From Bacteroidales bacterium UBA3663 (lineage in GTDB: Bacteria; Bacteroidota; Bacteroidia; Bacteroidales; UBA3663), in assembly GCA_002373755.1 (NCBI GenBank), contig DFJU01000106.1:11990-30298 (forward strand): a DNA stretch of 18,309 bases, given 5' to 3'. Position numbers and translations under genes: made by a program. Shown here in pieces: positions 1 to 7,148 of this stretch (position 1 is the stretch's first letter; every line of letters starts with the position of its first letter). The notes under the pieces are model-generated. The model was not told the origin of the DNA and made no database searches. It saw only the letters and a program-made list of their open reading frames with translations.

Positions 1-3000
1 GCATCTACTGGGACGGCGACCTGCTCGAAGAGGGCCTCGACGGAGCCTCGTCGCGCGAAGGTGCAGCCCGCGTGTTCAAGGCCGACGGCAGCATCGTCTT
101 TACGGCCGATGGCACAGCCAACTGCAACTGGACGAAGAATACGCCATCGGCTCAGGGCGACATTCTGGGCGACTGGCGCGAGGAAATCATCGTCCGTACA
201 TCCGACAACAAGTATGTGCGCGTCTATACGACCAACATCGCGACGCCCTACCGCAACTACACGCTGTGGCACGACCACCAGTACCGTCAGGGCATGGTGT
301 GGGAGAGCATCGGCTACAACCAGCCGCCTCACGCCAGCTACTTCCTCGGCGAACTGGAGGGCATCACCGTCGCTCCGCCGCCGTTCACGATGACCGGCCG
401 CACCGAGGTGGCCAATGGCGGCACAATCACATCGGCCGACGAACACCTCATCGTGTGCGAGACCAACGACACCGAAATCTCGATTGCCGACGGCGCATCG
501 CCCTACATGGTGACGTTCAACGTGCCATCGTGGGTGCAGGGAACGAACAGCACCTTGCTCAATGGCAATGCCGTCATCAACCGCACATACTACACCTGCA
601 ACGTGACGGGCGGCGGCCTGTCGGGTGCTACGCGACTTGTCAAGCAGGGCGACGGCATCCTGAACCTTCCATCGGCCACATTCACCCACACGGGCGAGAC
701 CAACATCTGGGCCGGCACGTTCAACTTCAATGGCACGATGCTCAAGAGCGACCTGTGGCTCAACCGCTTTGCCGTGCTGAACGGCTCGGCCGCGTTCAAG
801 AGCATCAAGGCCGACTACGGCTCGGTCGTTCGTCCGGGCGGTGAGGGCAAGATCGGCACCATTGCGGCCGACAGCACCATCTACCTCGGCTTCGGAAGTC
901 GCGTAGTGTTCGATCTGGACGGCGAGACGTTCGCATCGGACACACTGTCGGCCAAGGGCATCGTCATCGAGACCAAAAACTGGTCGTACGGCCCGAAGTA
1001 CATGATGCCGGTCATCGAGCTGGCGGGCAACGTCGCAGCCGGAACATACTGCATCGCCAAGACGGGCAGCATCACCGGCTCGCTCTCCAACCTGAAGGTC
1101 GAGGGCACGAACGGGCTGAAGTGCGCGCTCTCATACGAAGACGGCAAGATTCTGCTCACCTTGGGCAGCGTGCGTGGCGCATCGCACATCTACTGGACCG
1201 GCAGCGTCAACCAGACTTGGGACTACGCGACCACCGAGAACTTCGCATTGGCCGATGGCGACAACCTCGTGCCCGACGTCTTCGTGCAGGGCGACATCGC
1301 CGAGTTCAACGACGACGCGCAGAACTTCAACGTCACGCTGAGCGACGAATTTACGGTCGATACCTTCCTCGTCAACAACACGACGGCCTACACCTTCAGC
1401 GGCACGGGCAAGATTGTGGGCGGTGCCTTCGTCAAGGAGGGCGCAGGCAAGGTCACGTTGAGCAACGATAACACCTACACGGGCGGCAACTTCCTGCGCG
1501 GCGGTACGACGGTGGTCAGCTCATTGGCCAGCAACACGCAGGCGTTCGGCTGTCTGGGCGCACCTGTTTCATCGACGGCACTTTTCGTCATGTCCAATGG
1601 CGCAGTGCTCCAGACCACGGCAGCCGTGCAGAACGCATCGCCAATCCGCTTCCAGACGGCTGAGGGCGGCGTGCTCTTCTGCGGAGCCGCGTTCACGCAG
1701 CAGAAAGCCCTCTACGGCACAGTCTGCACCAAGAAGGGCAGCGGCACACTGACCCTTTCGACGGCCAATGGCTCACTCACCAAGATGGTCATCGCCGGCG
1801 GTTCGGTTGCAGCCGAAGCAACACCGGCCGCATCGGTCGAAATGCAGGGCGGCACGCTGTCGCTCAGCGGTTCGTCGTCGGTTCCTGTCACCGTGACGGG
1901 CAACAACACCGCAATCTATTGCAACGGCGACCGCGCGACCTACAGCAATGCACTGTCGGGCAACGGCCGCGTCATCATCACCTATCCGTTTGTGGTCGGT
2001 TCGGACTGGTACGCCACACGTGCCGCGATGAACGGCAACTGGTCGGCCTTCGAGGGAACGGTGGTTCCGACCACAGGCATCGCAGCCGACGGCCGTTTCT
2101 GTCTGAACAACAGTTACGGCATGGCCAACGGCACGATGGAAATCCCGTCGGGCACAACGGTCGAGAACACCGGCAAGACGTTTGCCATCGGCCGACTGAC
2201 CGGCTACGGCAATCTGGGCGGCACCTGTTCGCTGTCGAGCTCGGCCAACACTGCGGTCAACACCTGGAACGTGGGCAACGACTCATCGTTCGTGTTCGAT
2301 GGCACTGTTGTGAGCAACGCCGTGTTCAACAAGGTGGGCGACAGCCAGATGACGGTCACCGGCCGATGGAGCACAACGGGAGCCGTCAGCATCAAGCAAG
2401 GTTCGGTGCTGTTGAACACGAAATTGGCCAACCTCGGTTCGGGCAAGCTCACCATCGGCCAGAATGGCACGCTCATCAGTGTCGATGACACTATCCGCAA
2501 CTCGTCGGTCGTAGTCGATGGTCTGCTCTATCCGGGCAACTATCTGGGCGACTATCGCGGCACGATGTACTTCAACGGCCAGAACGTCACCATCAATGCG
2601 GGTGGCACGCTGCGCGTCTGTATGCGTAAGGCAGGCACCAGCGCGACGGTCATCGGCGGTTCGGGCATCCGCAACATCGGCAAGCTGACGCTCAACGGCA
2701 CATTGCAGGTTGACCTCTACAAGACCTACACGCCAAAGGTTGGCGACGCACTGCGTTTCGTGGCCGATGTCACAACAATCGTCGGCACACCGACCATCGT
2801 CTGCTCGGACGAGAATATCGTGCTCGACGGCAGCCGCCTGAGCGAGGGCATCGTCGTTGTGGTCGGCCTCGACGGTACATCGATCGAGAACATCGTCAAT
2901 CCGGCATCGGCCATCGGCAGCAAGATTCATGACCTGCATGGTCGCGAAGTGCCGGCCGACCGCCTCGAACGCGGCATGACCTACATCTGCAACGGCCGCA

Positions 3001-3014
3001 AGTTCGTGTACTGA
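1..3014 (+). CDS. Rhamnogalacturonan lyase, PL11 family (C-terminal part) with long repeat-rich extension; 5' partial
   Basis: The reading frame is already open at the window edge (first full codon at base 3), giving about 1003 residues without the true start. The first 120 residues match the end of the PL11 rhamnogalacturonan endolyase propeller: an IYWDGDLLEE block, then GDILGDWREEII, then LWHDHQYR and IGYNQPPHASYFLGE. This family cleaves the rhamnose-galacturonate backbone of rhamnogalacturonan-I by beta-elimination. After residue 125 comes an unusual tail of nearly 880 residues rich in Gly, Thr, Ser, Asn and Val. It contains autotransporter-type beta-strand repeats, for example near residues 211-244 (LVKQGDGILNL...GTFNFNG), 472-505 (FVKEGAGKVTLSNDNTYTGG), 574-604 and 773-825, which suggest a parallel beta-helix. 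The last residues (IHDLHGREV...GMTYICNGRKFVY) look like a Prevotella C-terminal sorting or anchoring tail, so the enzyme is probably surface-exposed or secreted (inferred). The GTG/ATG codons inside are not the start. Confidence 0.88.
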   Translation, partial: IYWDGDLLEEGLDGASSREGAARVFKADGSIVFTADGTANCNWTKNTPSAQGDILGDWREEIIVRTSDNKYVRVYTTNIATPYRNYTLWHDHQYRQGMVWESIGYNQPPHASYFLGELEGITVAPPPFTMTGRTEVANGGTITSADEHLIVCETNDTEISIADGASPYMVTFNVPSWVQGTNSTLLNGNAVINRTYYTCNVTGGGLSGATRLVKQGDGILNLPSATFTHTGETNIWAGTFNFNGTMLKSDLWLNRFAVLNGSAAFKSIKADYGSVVRPGGEGKIGTIAADSTIYLGFGSRVVFDLDGETFASDTLSAKGIVIETKNWSYGPKYMMPVIELAGNVAAGTYCIAKTGSITGSLSNLKVEGTNGLKCALSYEDGKILLTLGSVRGASHIYWTGSVNQTWDYATTENFALADGDNLVPDVFVQGDIAEFNDDAQNFNVTLSDEFTVDTFLVNNTTAYTFSGTGKIVGGAFVKEGAGKVTLSNDNTYTGGNFLRGGTTVVSSLASNTQAFGCLGAPVSSTALFVMSNGAVLQTTAAVQNASPIRFQTAEGGVLFCGAAFTQQKALYGTVCTKKGSGTLTLSTANGSLTKMVIAGGSVAAEATPAASVEMQGGTLSLSGSSSVPVTVTGNNTAIYCNGDRATYSNALSGNGRVIITYPFVVGSDWYATRAAMNGNWSAFEGTVVPTTGIAADGRFCLNNSYGMANGTMEIPSGTTVENTGKTFAIGRLTGYGNLGGTCSLSSSANTAVNTWNVGNDSSFVFDGTVVSNAVFNKVGDSQMTVTGRWSTTGAVSIKQGSVLLNTKLANLGSGKLTIGQNGTLISVDDTIRNSSVVVDGLLYPGNYLGDYRGTMYFNGQNVTINAGGTLRVCMRKAGTSATVIGGSGIRNIGKLTLNGTLQVDLYKTYTPKVGDALRFVADVTTIVGTPTIVCSDENIVLDGSRLSEGIVVVVGLDGTSIENIVNPASAIGSKIHDLHGREVPADRLERGMTYICNGRKFVY

Positions 3015-3021
3015 AAAAAAG

Positions 3022-3061
3022 TCCGACGTCCCCGTGCCGCACTTCGCATGGGAGCGTCGGA
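3022..3061 (+). terminator. Hairpin after the PL11 gene, possible terminator
   Basis: Seven bases after the stop codon, TCCGACG (3022-3028) pairs with CGTCGGA (3055-3061), and CCC (3030-3032) pairs with GGG (3050-3052) across a one-base bulge. Seven A residues precede the stem, but no T-run follows it on the plus strand, so it may only slow polymerase or protect the 3' end. Confidence 0.4.
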
Positions 3062-3083
3062 ACTTGACATTTCTCATTGATGC

Positions 3084-3218
3084 TTTTGAACTTTGATGCA
3101 CTTTGATGAAACTTTGATTATCTTTGTCGCCATTCTCTGTACTTTGATTCCGTTCAAGGCACAAAAAACCGCGTAGCAGGGAGATCAAGGCCATGTCAAG
3201 GGGCATCAAAGTTCAAAA
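3084..3218. repeat. Perfect 16-bp inverted repeat enclosing phased ACTTTGAT repeats
   Basis: TTTTGAACTTTGATGC at 3084-3099 is the exact reverse complement of GCATCAAAGTTCAAAA at 3203-3218. Direct copies of ACTTTGAT lie at 3090-3097, 3100-3107, 3111-3118 and 3141-3148, and an inverted copy lies at 3205-3212. The first three are spaced 10 and 11 bases apart, about one helical turn. This is AT-rich intergenic DNA in front of the 1223-residue glycosidase gene. It could be a regulator-binding array or a small mobile element; the sequence does not decide between them. Confidence 0.6.
3119..3126 (+). promoter_or_regulatory. Candidate Bacteroidetes -7 box (TATCTTTG)
   Basis: TATCTTTG matches the Bacteroidetes -7 consensus TAnnTTTG exactly. 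Possible -33 TTTG boxes lie at 3092-3095 and 3102-3105, giving spacers of 23 and 13 bases, neither ideal. Transcription would start near 3133 and leave a leader of about 130 bases before the ATG at 3262. The overlap with the ACTTTGAT array would allow direct control of this promoter. Confidence 0.4.
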
Positions 3219-3261
3219 CTGAAATAAGAGTCCATAATCCAAAAGCAAAATCTTAAAGCTC

Positions 3262-6200
3262 ATGAAAATTCTTCTTAACCGATTGATTTTGGCTGTGGTT
3301 GCGCTTGTGCCGGCATTGGCATTGGCCGCAAACACCACGACCACGGTCGAGCAGGTGACGTCGGCCGTCACGGTGAGCGATGCCGTTGACTACGTCGTCA
3401 CATCGACCACACCATTTGCCGATGGCGGCTCGGTCAACATCACCGACACCGACCACTCCGTCGTCATCATCCAGAACATCAAGCCGAGCAAGGTCATCGC
3501 GTCGTGGCTCAAGGGCCGCGTCTATATCAACGGCGTGCAGGCGGCCAACGGCTCAAACTGCCAGGTGCGCATGTATGCCCAGGGCGCAATCATCTTCCCC
3601 TACGCGAGCAGCATCAAGCCGCTTACGGTCTATTCGGAGCAGAACTTCGGCGGCACGGCGGTCAACAGCTTCGGCCTCGAGAATACGGGCGGCTTCATGA
3701 ACACGTTGTCCGATGCCAAGTTGAACAACCAGATCCGTTCGTTCAAGCTGAAGCGCGGCTACATGGTGACGTTCTCGACCCGTGCCAGCGGTCGCGGTTA
3801 CAGCCGATGCTTCATCGCCGACAAGGAGGACCTCGAGTTCGCCACATTGCCGGCCGTGCTCGACCAGCACATCACATCCTACCGCATCTTCCAATGGTAT
3901 GATGCCGGCAAGCACCAGCTGGCTGCGGCATCGGGCGACAATACGGCCTGCTCGGCTCTCAACGTGACCAGCACCTATTCGTGGGGCATGGGTACCAATA
4001 TGTTGCCCGATGTGGAGAGCGTCACCCACCACATCAAGGAGAATTGGCCTACAGCATCGGAACTCGGCGCAGCCACGTGGACGGCTCACATGAAGACCAA
4101 CAACGAGCCGCGCAACTCGAGCGACGATTCGCCGTGCGACCTGGATGCCATCCTCGCCAACTGGGAGGGACTGATGGCCACCGGTATGCGACTCTGCTCC
4201 CCTTCGTCGTGGGACGGCAGCGACTATTGGAACGGCACCGGCTTCCTGAAGCAGTTCTTCGACTCGATTGATGCGCGCGGCTGGCGTTGCGACATCATCG
4301 ACCTGCACGGCTACTGGAAGGAGGGCTCATTCACGACCAATGTGAACAATTGGGTGAGTGCCGTGAACCGTCCGGTGTGGATTTCGGAGTGGATTTGGGG
4401 TTCGTCGTGGAACAATGACGGCATCTTTGCCGTGGCTACGACCACAAGCGAGCGCGACAATCCATCGACCAGCACGCTCAACCAGAACAAGGAGGTCGTG
4501 TCGCGCATCGTCAACACGTTGAACAACAACGAGTGGGTGGAACGCTACTTCTTCTGGAACGGCGAGGCCAACTGCTCGAAAATCTATATGAACAATGCCC
4601 TGACACCGGCCGGCGAGATGTATGCCGCACAGAAGTCGGGTCTGGCCTATGCCGGCCACGAGAAAATCCCGAACCTGCCACGTCAGGGCGGCCCGTCGGA
4701 CCTCATCGGCACCTACGACAAGGCATCGCGCTCAATCAGCCTCAGCTGGAGCGAGCCGAACGGCGAATACAACCAGTCGATGGTGGTGCAGCGGAAGAAG
4801 GCCAATTCGTCAACGTGGAGCACGGTCGAAAATGTCCAGTGCCTTGAGGCTGGCGGCAGCTACACCGTTACGTACGATGCTGGCGTGGGCGACAAGTTCC
4901 GCGTCGTCCTGGTAGATCTGAAAGGCAAGGAACACACCAGCAACGAGGTCACAGCGGTCAGCTCGACGCTCGATGCGGGCGATGAAATCGTTGTGGGCGA
5001 TGTCACGATGTACCTTGGCGGCAATATGTTGGCCAACGGCAGCTTCGACTTCGGCACGACGGGCTGGACGAGCGGCACGGGCGATGCATTGGCCGCACCC
5101 TACTTCGAGGTCATCCCTGTGGGCGGCTTCGGCGGCGGCGCATACTTGCAGTGCTACGGCGGTTCGACAACGGCTACGTCGGCCGAATGTGTCAACGTCG
5201 ATGTCAAGTTGAAGCCGAACTGCACCTACTACGCGGCTGCGGCCGGTTGCCTCAACAACCCGAACTACCAGCGCATCAGCACCGGCAGCGGCACGCTCGA
5301 GACCAACGTGCGCGTGCAGTTGCAGGATGTCTCCGACTGGGCAAAACAGGGTGCATCGTTCACCGTGACGCAGGACACGATTTGCCACATCCGCATCCGC
5401 AATGCCGCTGGCGTGGCTCAGGTCGATGAGTTCTACGTCGGCCGCCTCTACGACAACGAGGCTGATGCGTTGGCCGATGCCTTCGAGTGCGCCAAGAATC
5501 GCGTAGCGGCATTCGTGCAATGGAACACCGCCCGTCCTGAGGTCAACAGCGAACTCAACGCGGCAGTGCTGGAATGTGCATCGGCCGCAGATGTTGAACA
5601 GCGCATCCAGACGGCAATGCAGACCATTCGCGCCTACGCATCGTTCGACAGCATCATGTCCGATGCCGAACTTGTCATGTCGCTCAAACTGCCTGGCTAC
5701 GCGACTGTCGGCGAATTGGTCAATGCTGTCCGCACCGGCAAAACACCGTCGGGCAACATCGAGCGCGTTGCTCAGTTGAAGTCGATTGTGGCCAGCGCAT
5801 TGACCTACACCGCATTGACCGATGCCGTTTCGTCGCCGCTCTTCGCCACGACATCGGGCTGGAACACCATCAGCGGAACCTACACCGGCGGCGACCAGCG
5901 CACCGCCACGCAGGCCGGTCTGACATGCTGGAACGCTTGGTGGAGCCTGTCGGCCACGGGCAACGAATCGCAGACGATGGCCATCGACCAGACCATCAGC
6001 GGCCTTGCATCGGGCCTCTACGCGCTCGTCTGCAAAGCCTCGACGCAGCATCTGTGCGTCACCGACCAGCACGCCTTCATCATCAACAGCACGACGAACG
6101 ACACCGCGCGTTCTGTGACGTTGCCTTACGGCCTGCTCGACATTGCGACGTTCGACAACAGCGCGATGTGGAGCACATTGCAGACGCCTTACATCCTGGT

Positions 6201-6933
6201 CAACGAGGGCGACGAGGTGAAAATCGGCTTCCAGGGCTCGAAGGCCGGCGCGGTCAACAAGTCGTGGATCAAGTACGGCGATCCGACCAGTACGGGCGAC
6301 AACCGCGAGGGCTGGTGGTGCGCCACCGACTTCTCGCTGCGTCAGGTGCCGCTCTTCATCCGCGAGACCGATGCCAGCGGATGGGGCACAATCTGTCTGC
6401 CGTACGCTTTTTCGGTGCCTGATGGCGTGACAATCTATCACATCGCCGGCATCTTGTCCGACTGCACAGCCATCTGTCTGGAGGAGGAGACCGACCCGAT
6501 TGTGGCCGGCCGCCCATACGTCTTCCATGTGGCCGACGGCACGACGGCGTTCTTCTTCGAGGACGTTACGTCCAAGGCTTCGATACCTGCCACCAACGTC
6601 AACGGCCTGCGCGGAATGTTTACGGCCTCGACCAAATATCCGATCGGCAGCATTGTCCTGTCCGATGGCGTCTGGACGTACGTCAGCGCGCGTGTCAACA
6701 CCATCCAGTCGTACTCCGGATTTATCCAGAAGGCCGCCAACCTCGACGTGCTCAGCAGCTGGGACGGCGTCACATTGCCGACATCTGGTGTTGACAACAT
6801 CAAGACCGGCCTGATCAGTGTCGCTGCGGCATCGGCCATCGAAAATTCGCGTAGCTACGACATCGTGGGCCGTCCATCATCGTCGGACAAGGGCCTGCAG
6901 GTGCGCGACGGCATCGTGACGTTCGTCAAGTAA
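3262..6933 (+). CDS. Secreted multidomain clan GH-A type glycoside hydrolase (Asl1-like/GH128-like core) with crystallin-like and CBM-like domains
   Basis: A signal peptide is clear: positive start, hydrophobic core, ALALA then ANTTTT (cut near residue 22-23). Residues about 118-211 resemble a beta-gamma crystallin pair (VYSEQNFGG, NNQIRSFKLKRGYMVTF, LDQHITSYRIF). The catalytic region spans about 230-465. TNNEP puts a likely acid/base Glu at 282, LHGYW follows, and PVWISEW puts a likely nucleophile Glu at 376. This layout is typical of clan GH-A and of the 'glycosyl hydrolase catalytic core' (Asl1-like) group. A fibronectin-III-like module (478-565), a CBM-like jelly roll from NMLANGSFDFG (589-730), a helical linker and a second CBM-like module (about 860-1010) follow. 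The end has the WGTICLPYAF domain and a SYDIVGR tail typical of secreted Prevotella proteins. The substrate is not visible; the PL11 and GH43 neighbours suggest pectin side chains (inferred). Translation has no Shine-Dalgarno; ATG follows an A-rich leader. Confidence 0.75.
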   Translation: MKILLNRLILAVVALVPALALAANTTTTVEQVTSAVTVSDAVDYVVTSTTPFADGGSVNITDTDHSVVIIQNIKPSKVIASWLKGRVYINGVQAANGSNCQVRMYAQGAIIFPYASSIKPLTVYSEQNFGGTAVNSFGLENTGGFMNTLSDAKLNNQIRSFKLKRGYMVTFSTRASGRGYSRCFIADKEDLEFATLPAVLDQHITSYRIFQWYDAGKHQLAAASGDNTACSALNVTSTYSWGMGTNMLPDVESVTHHIKENWPTASELGAATWTAHMKTNNEPRNSSDDSPCDLDAILANWEGLMATGMRLCSPSSWDGSDYWNGTGFLKQFFDSIDARGWRCDIIDLHGYWKEGSFTTNVNNWVSAVNRPVWISEWIWGSSWNNDGIFAVATTTSERDNPSTSTLNQNKEVVSRIVNTLNNNEWVERYFFWNGEANCSKIYMNNALTPAGEMYAAQKSGLAYAGHEKIPNLPRQGGPSDLIGTYDKASRSISLSWSEPNGEYNQSMVVQRKKANSSTWSTVENVQCLEAGGSYTVTYDAGVGDKFRVVLVDLKGKEHTSNEVTAVSSTLDAGDEIVVGDVTMYLGGNMLANGSFDFGTTGWTSGTGDALAAPYFEVIPVGGFGGGAYLQCYGGSTTATSAECVNVDVKLKPNCTYYAAAAGCLNNPNYQRISTGSGTLETNVRVQLQDVSDWAKQGASFTVTQDTICHIRIRNAAGVAQVDEFYVGRLYDNEADALADAFECAKNRVAAFVQWNTARPEVNSELNAAVLECASAADVEQRIQTAMQTIRAYASFDSIMSDAELVMSLKLPGYATVGELVNAVRTGKTPSGNIERVAQLKSIVASALTYTALTDAVSSPLFATTSGWNTISGTYTGGDQRTATQAGLTCWNAWWSLSATGNESQTMAIDQTISGLASGLYALVCKASTQHLCVTDQHAFIINSTTNDTARSVTLPYGLLDIATFDNSAMWSTLQTPYILVNEGDEVKIGFQGSKAGAVNKSWIKYGDPTSTGDNREGWWCATDFSLRQVPLFIRETDASGWGTICLPYAFSVPDGVTIYHIAGILSDCTAICLEEETDPIVAGRPYVFHVADGTTAFFFEDVTSKASIPATNVNGLRGMFTASTKYPIGSIVLSDGVWTYVSARVNTIQSYSGFIQKAANLDVLSSWDGVTLPTSGVDNIKTGLISVAAASAIENSRSYDIVGRPSSSDKGLQVRDGIVTFVK

Positions 6934-6938
6934 ATTTT

Positions 6939-7122
6939 TAAGTAGGTGTTCAAAATTATTTGACTATATTTTTCAGAGATTGGGATGCAGATTTCGGTTT
7001 TGGCCGATGGCGCAATGTGACATTGTGCCTGAGGACAAGGCCGGAAGATGCGCCCAAGAATGAAAAAGATAGCTTTTGGACAGCCTACATGATATTATAA
7101 AATAATTTTGAACAACTACTTA
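6939..7122. mobile_element. MITE-like element: 184 bp with 23-bp terminal inverted repeats
   Basis: The left arm 6939-6961 (begins TAAGTAGGTGTTCAAAATTA) and the right arm 7100-7122 (ends TTGAACAACTACTTA) are complementary over 23 positions with one mismatch. The inside carries a second near-perfect hairpin, GGCGCAATGT (7009-7018) against ACATTGTGCC (7020-7029). The arms are far more AT-rich than the genes. The element starts five bases after the stop of the upstream gene and ends 26 bases before the next ATG. I see no transposase and no convincing target duplication, so an operator or a folded leader RNA are alternatives. Confidence 0.5.
7103..7110 (+). promoter_or_regulatory. Candidate -7 box (TAATTTTG) for the GH43 gene
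   Basis: TAATTTTG matches TAnnTTTG and lies inside the right arm of the 184-bp inverted-repeat element, pointing outward to the GH43 gene. A TTTG at 7075-7078 could serve as the -33 box, although the 24-base gap is long. The expected start near 7117 gives a leader of about 32 bases that contains the partial direct repeat CAATTCTCAATTCA (7131-7144). Confidence 0.45.
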
Positions 7123-7148
7123 CAAACTTTCAATTCTCAATTCACACC

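Noticed and set aside
2283..3209. Minus-strand open frame reaching into the 3015-3261 gap
   Set aside because: Most of it lies opposite the PL11 gene and it has no domain, leader or promoter; the gap portion contains the repeats already described.
3084..3218. CRISPR-like array of short repeats
   Set aside because: Repeats are 8 bases with gaps of 2-22 bases and there are no spacers of constant size; they are better explained as binding sites or simple repetition.
4810..6528. Long open frame on the minus strand (572 codons) opposite the glycosidase gene
   Set aside because: The plus strand has a coherent signal peptide and domains. The antisense product is rich in Arg, Ala, Asp and His with no recognisable fold, as expected when GC-rich third positions suppress stops on the other strand.
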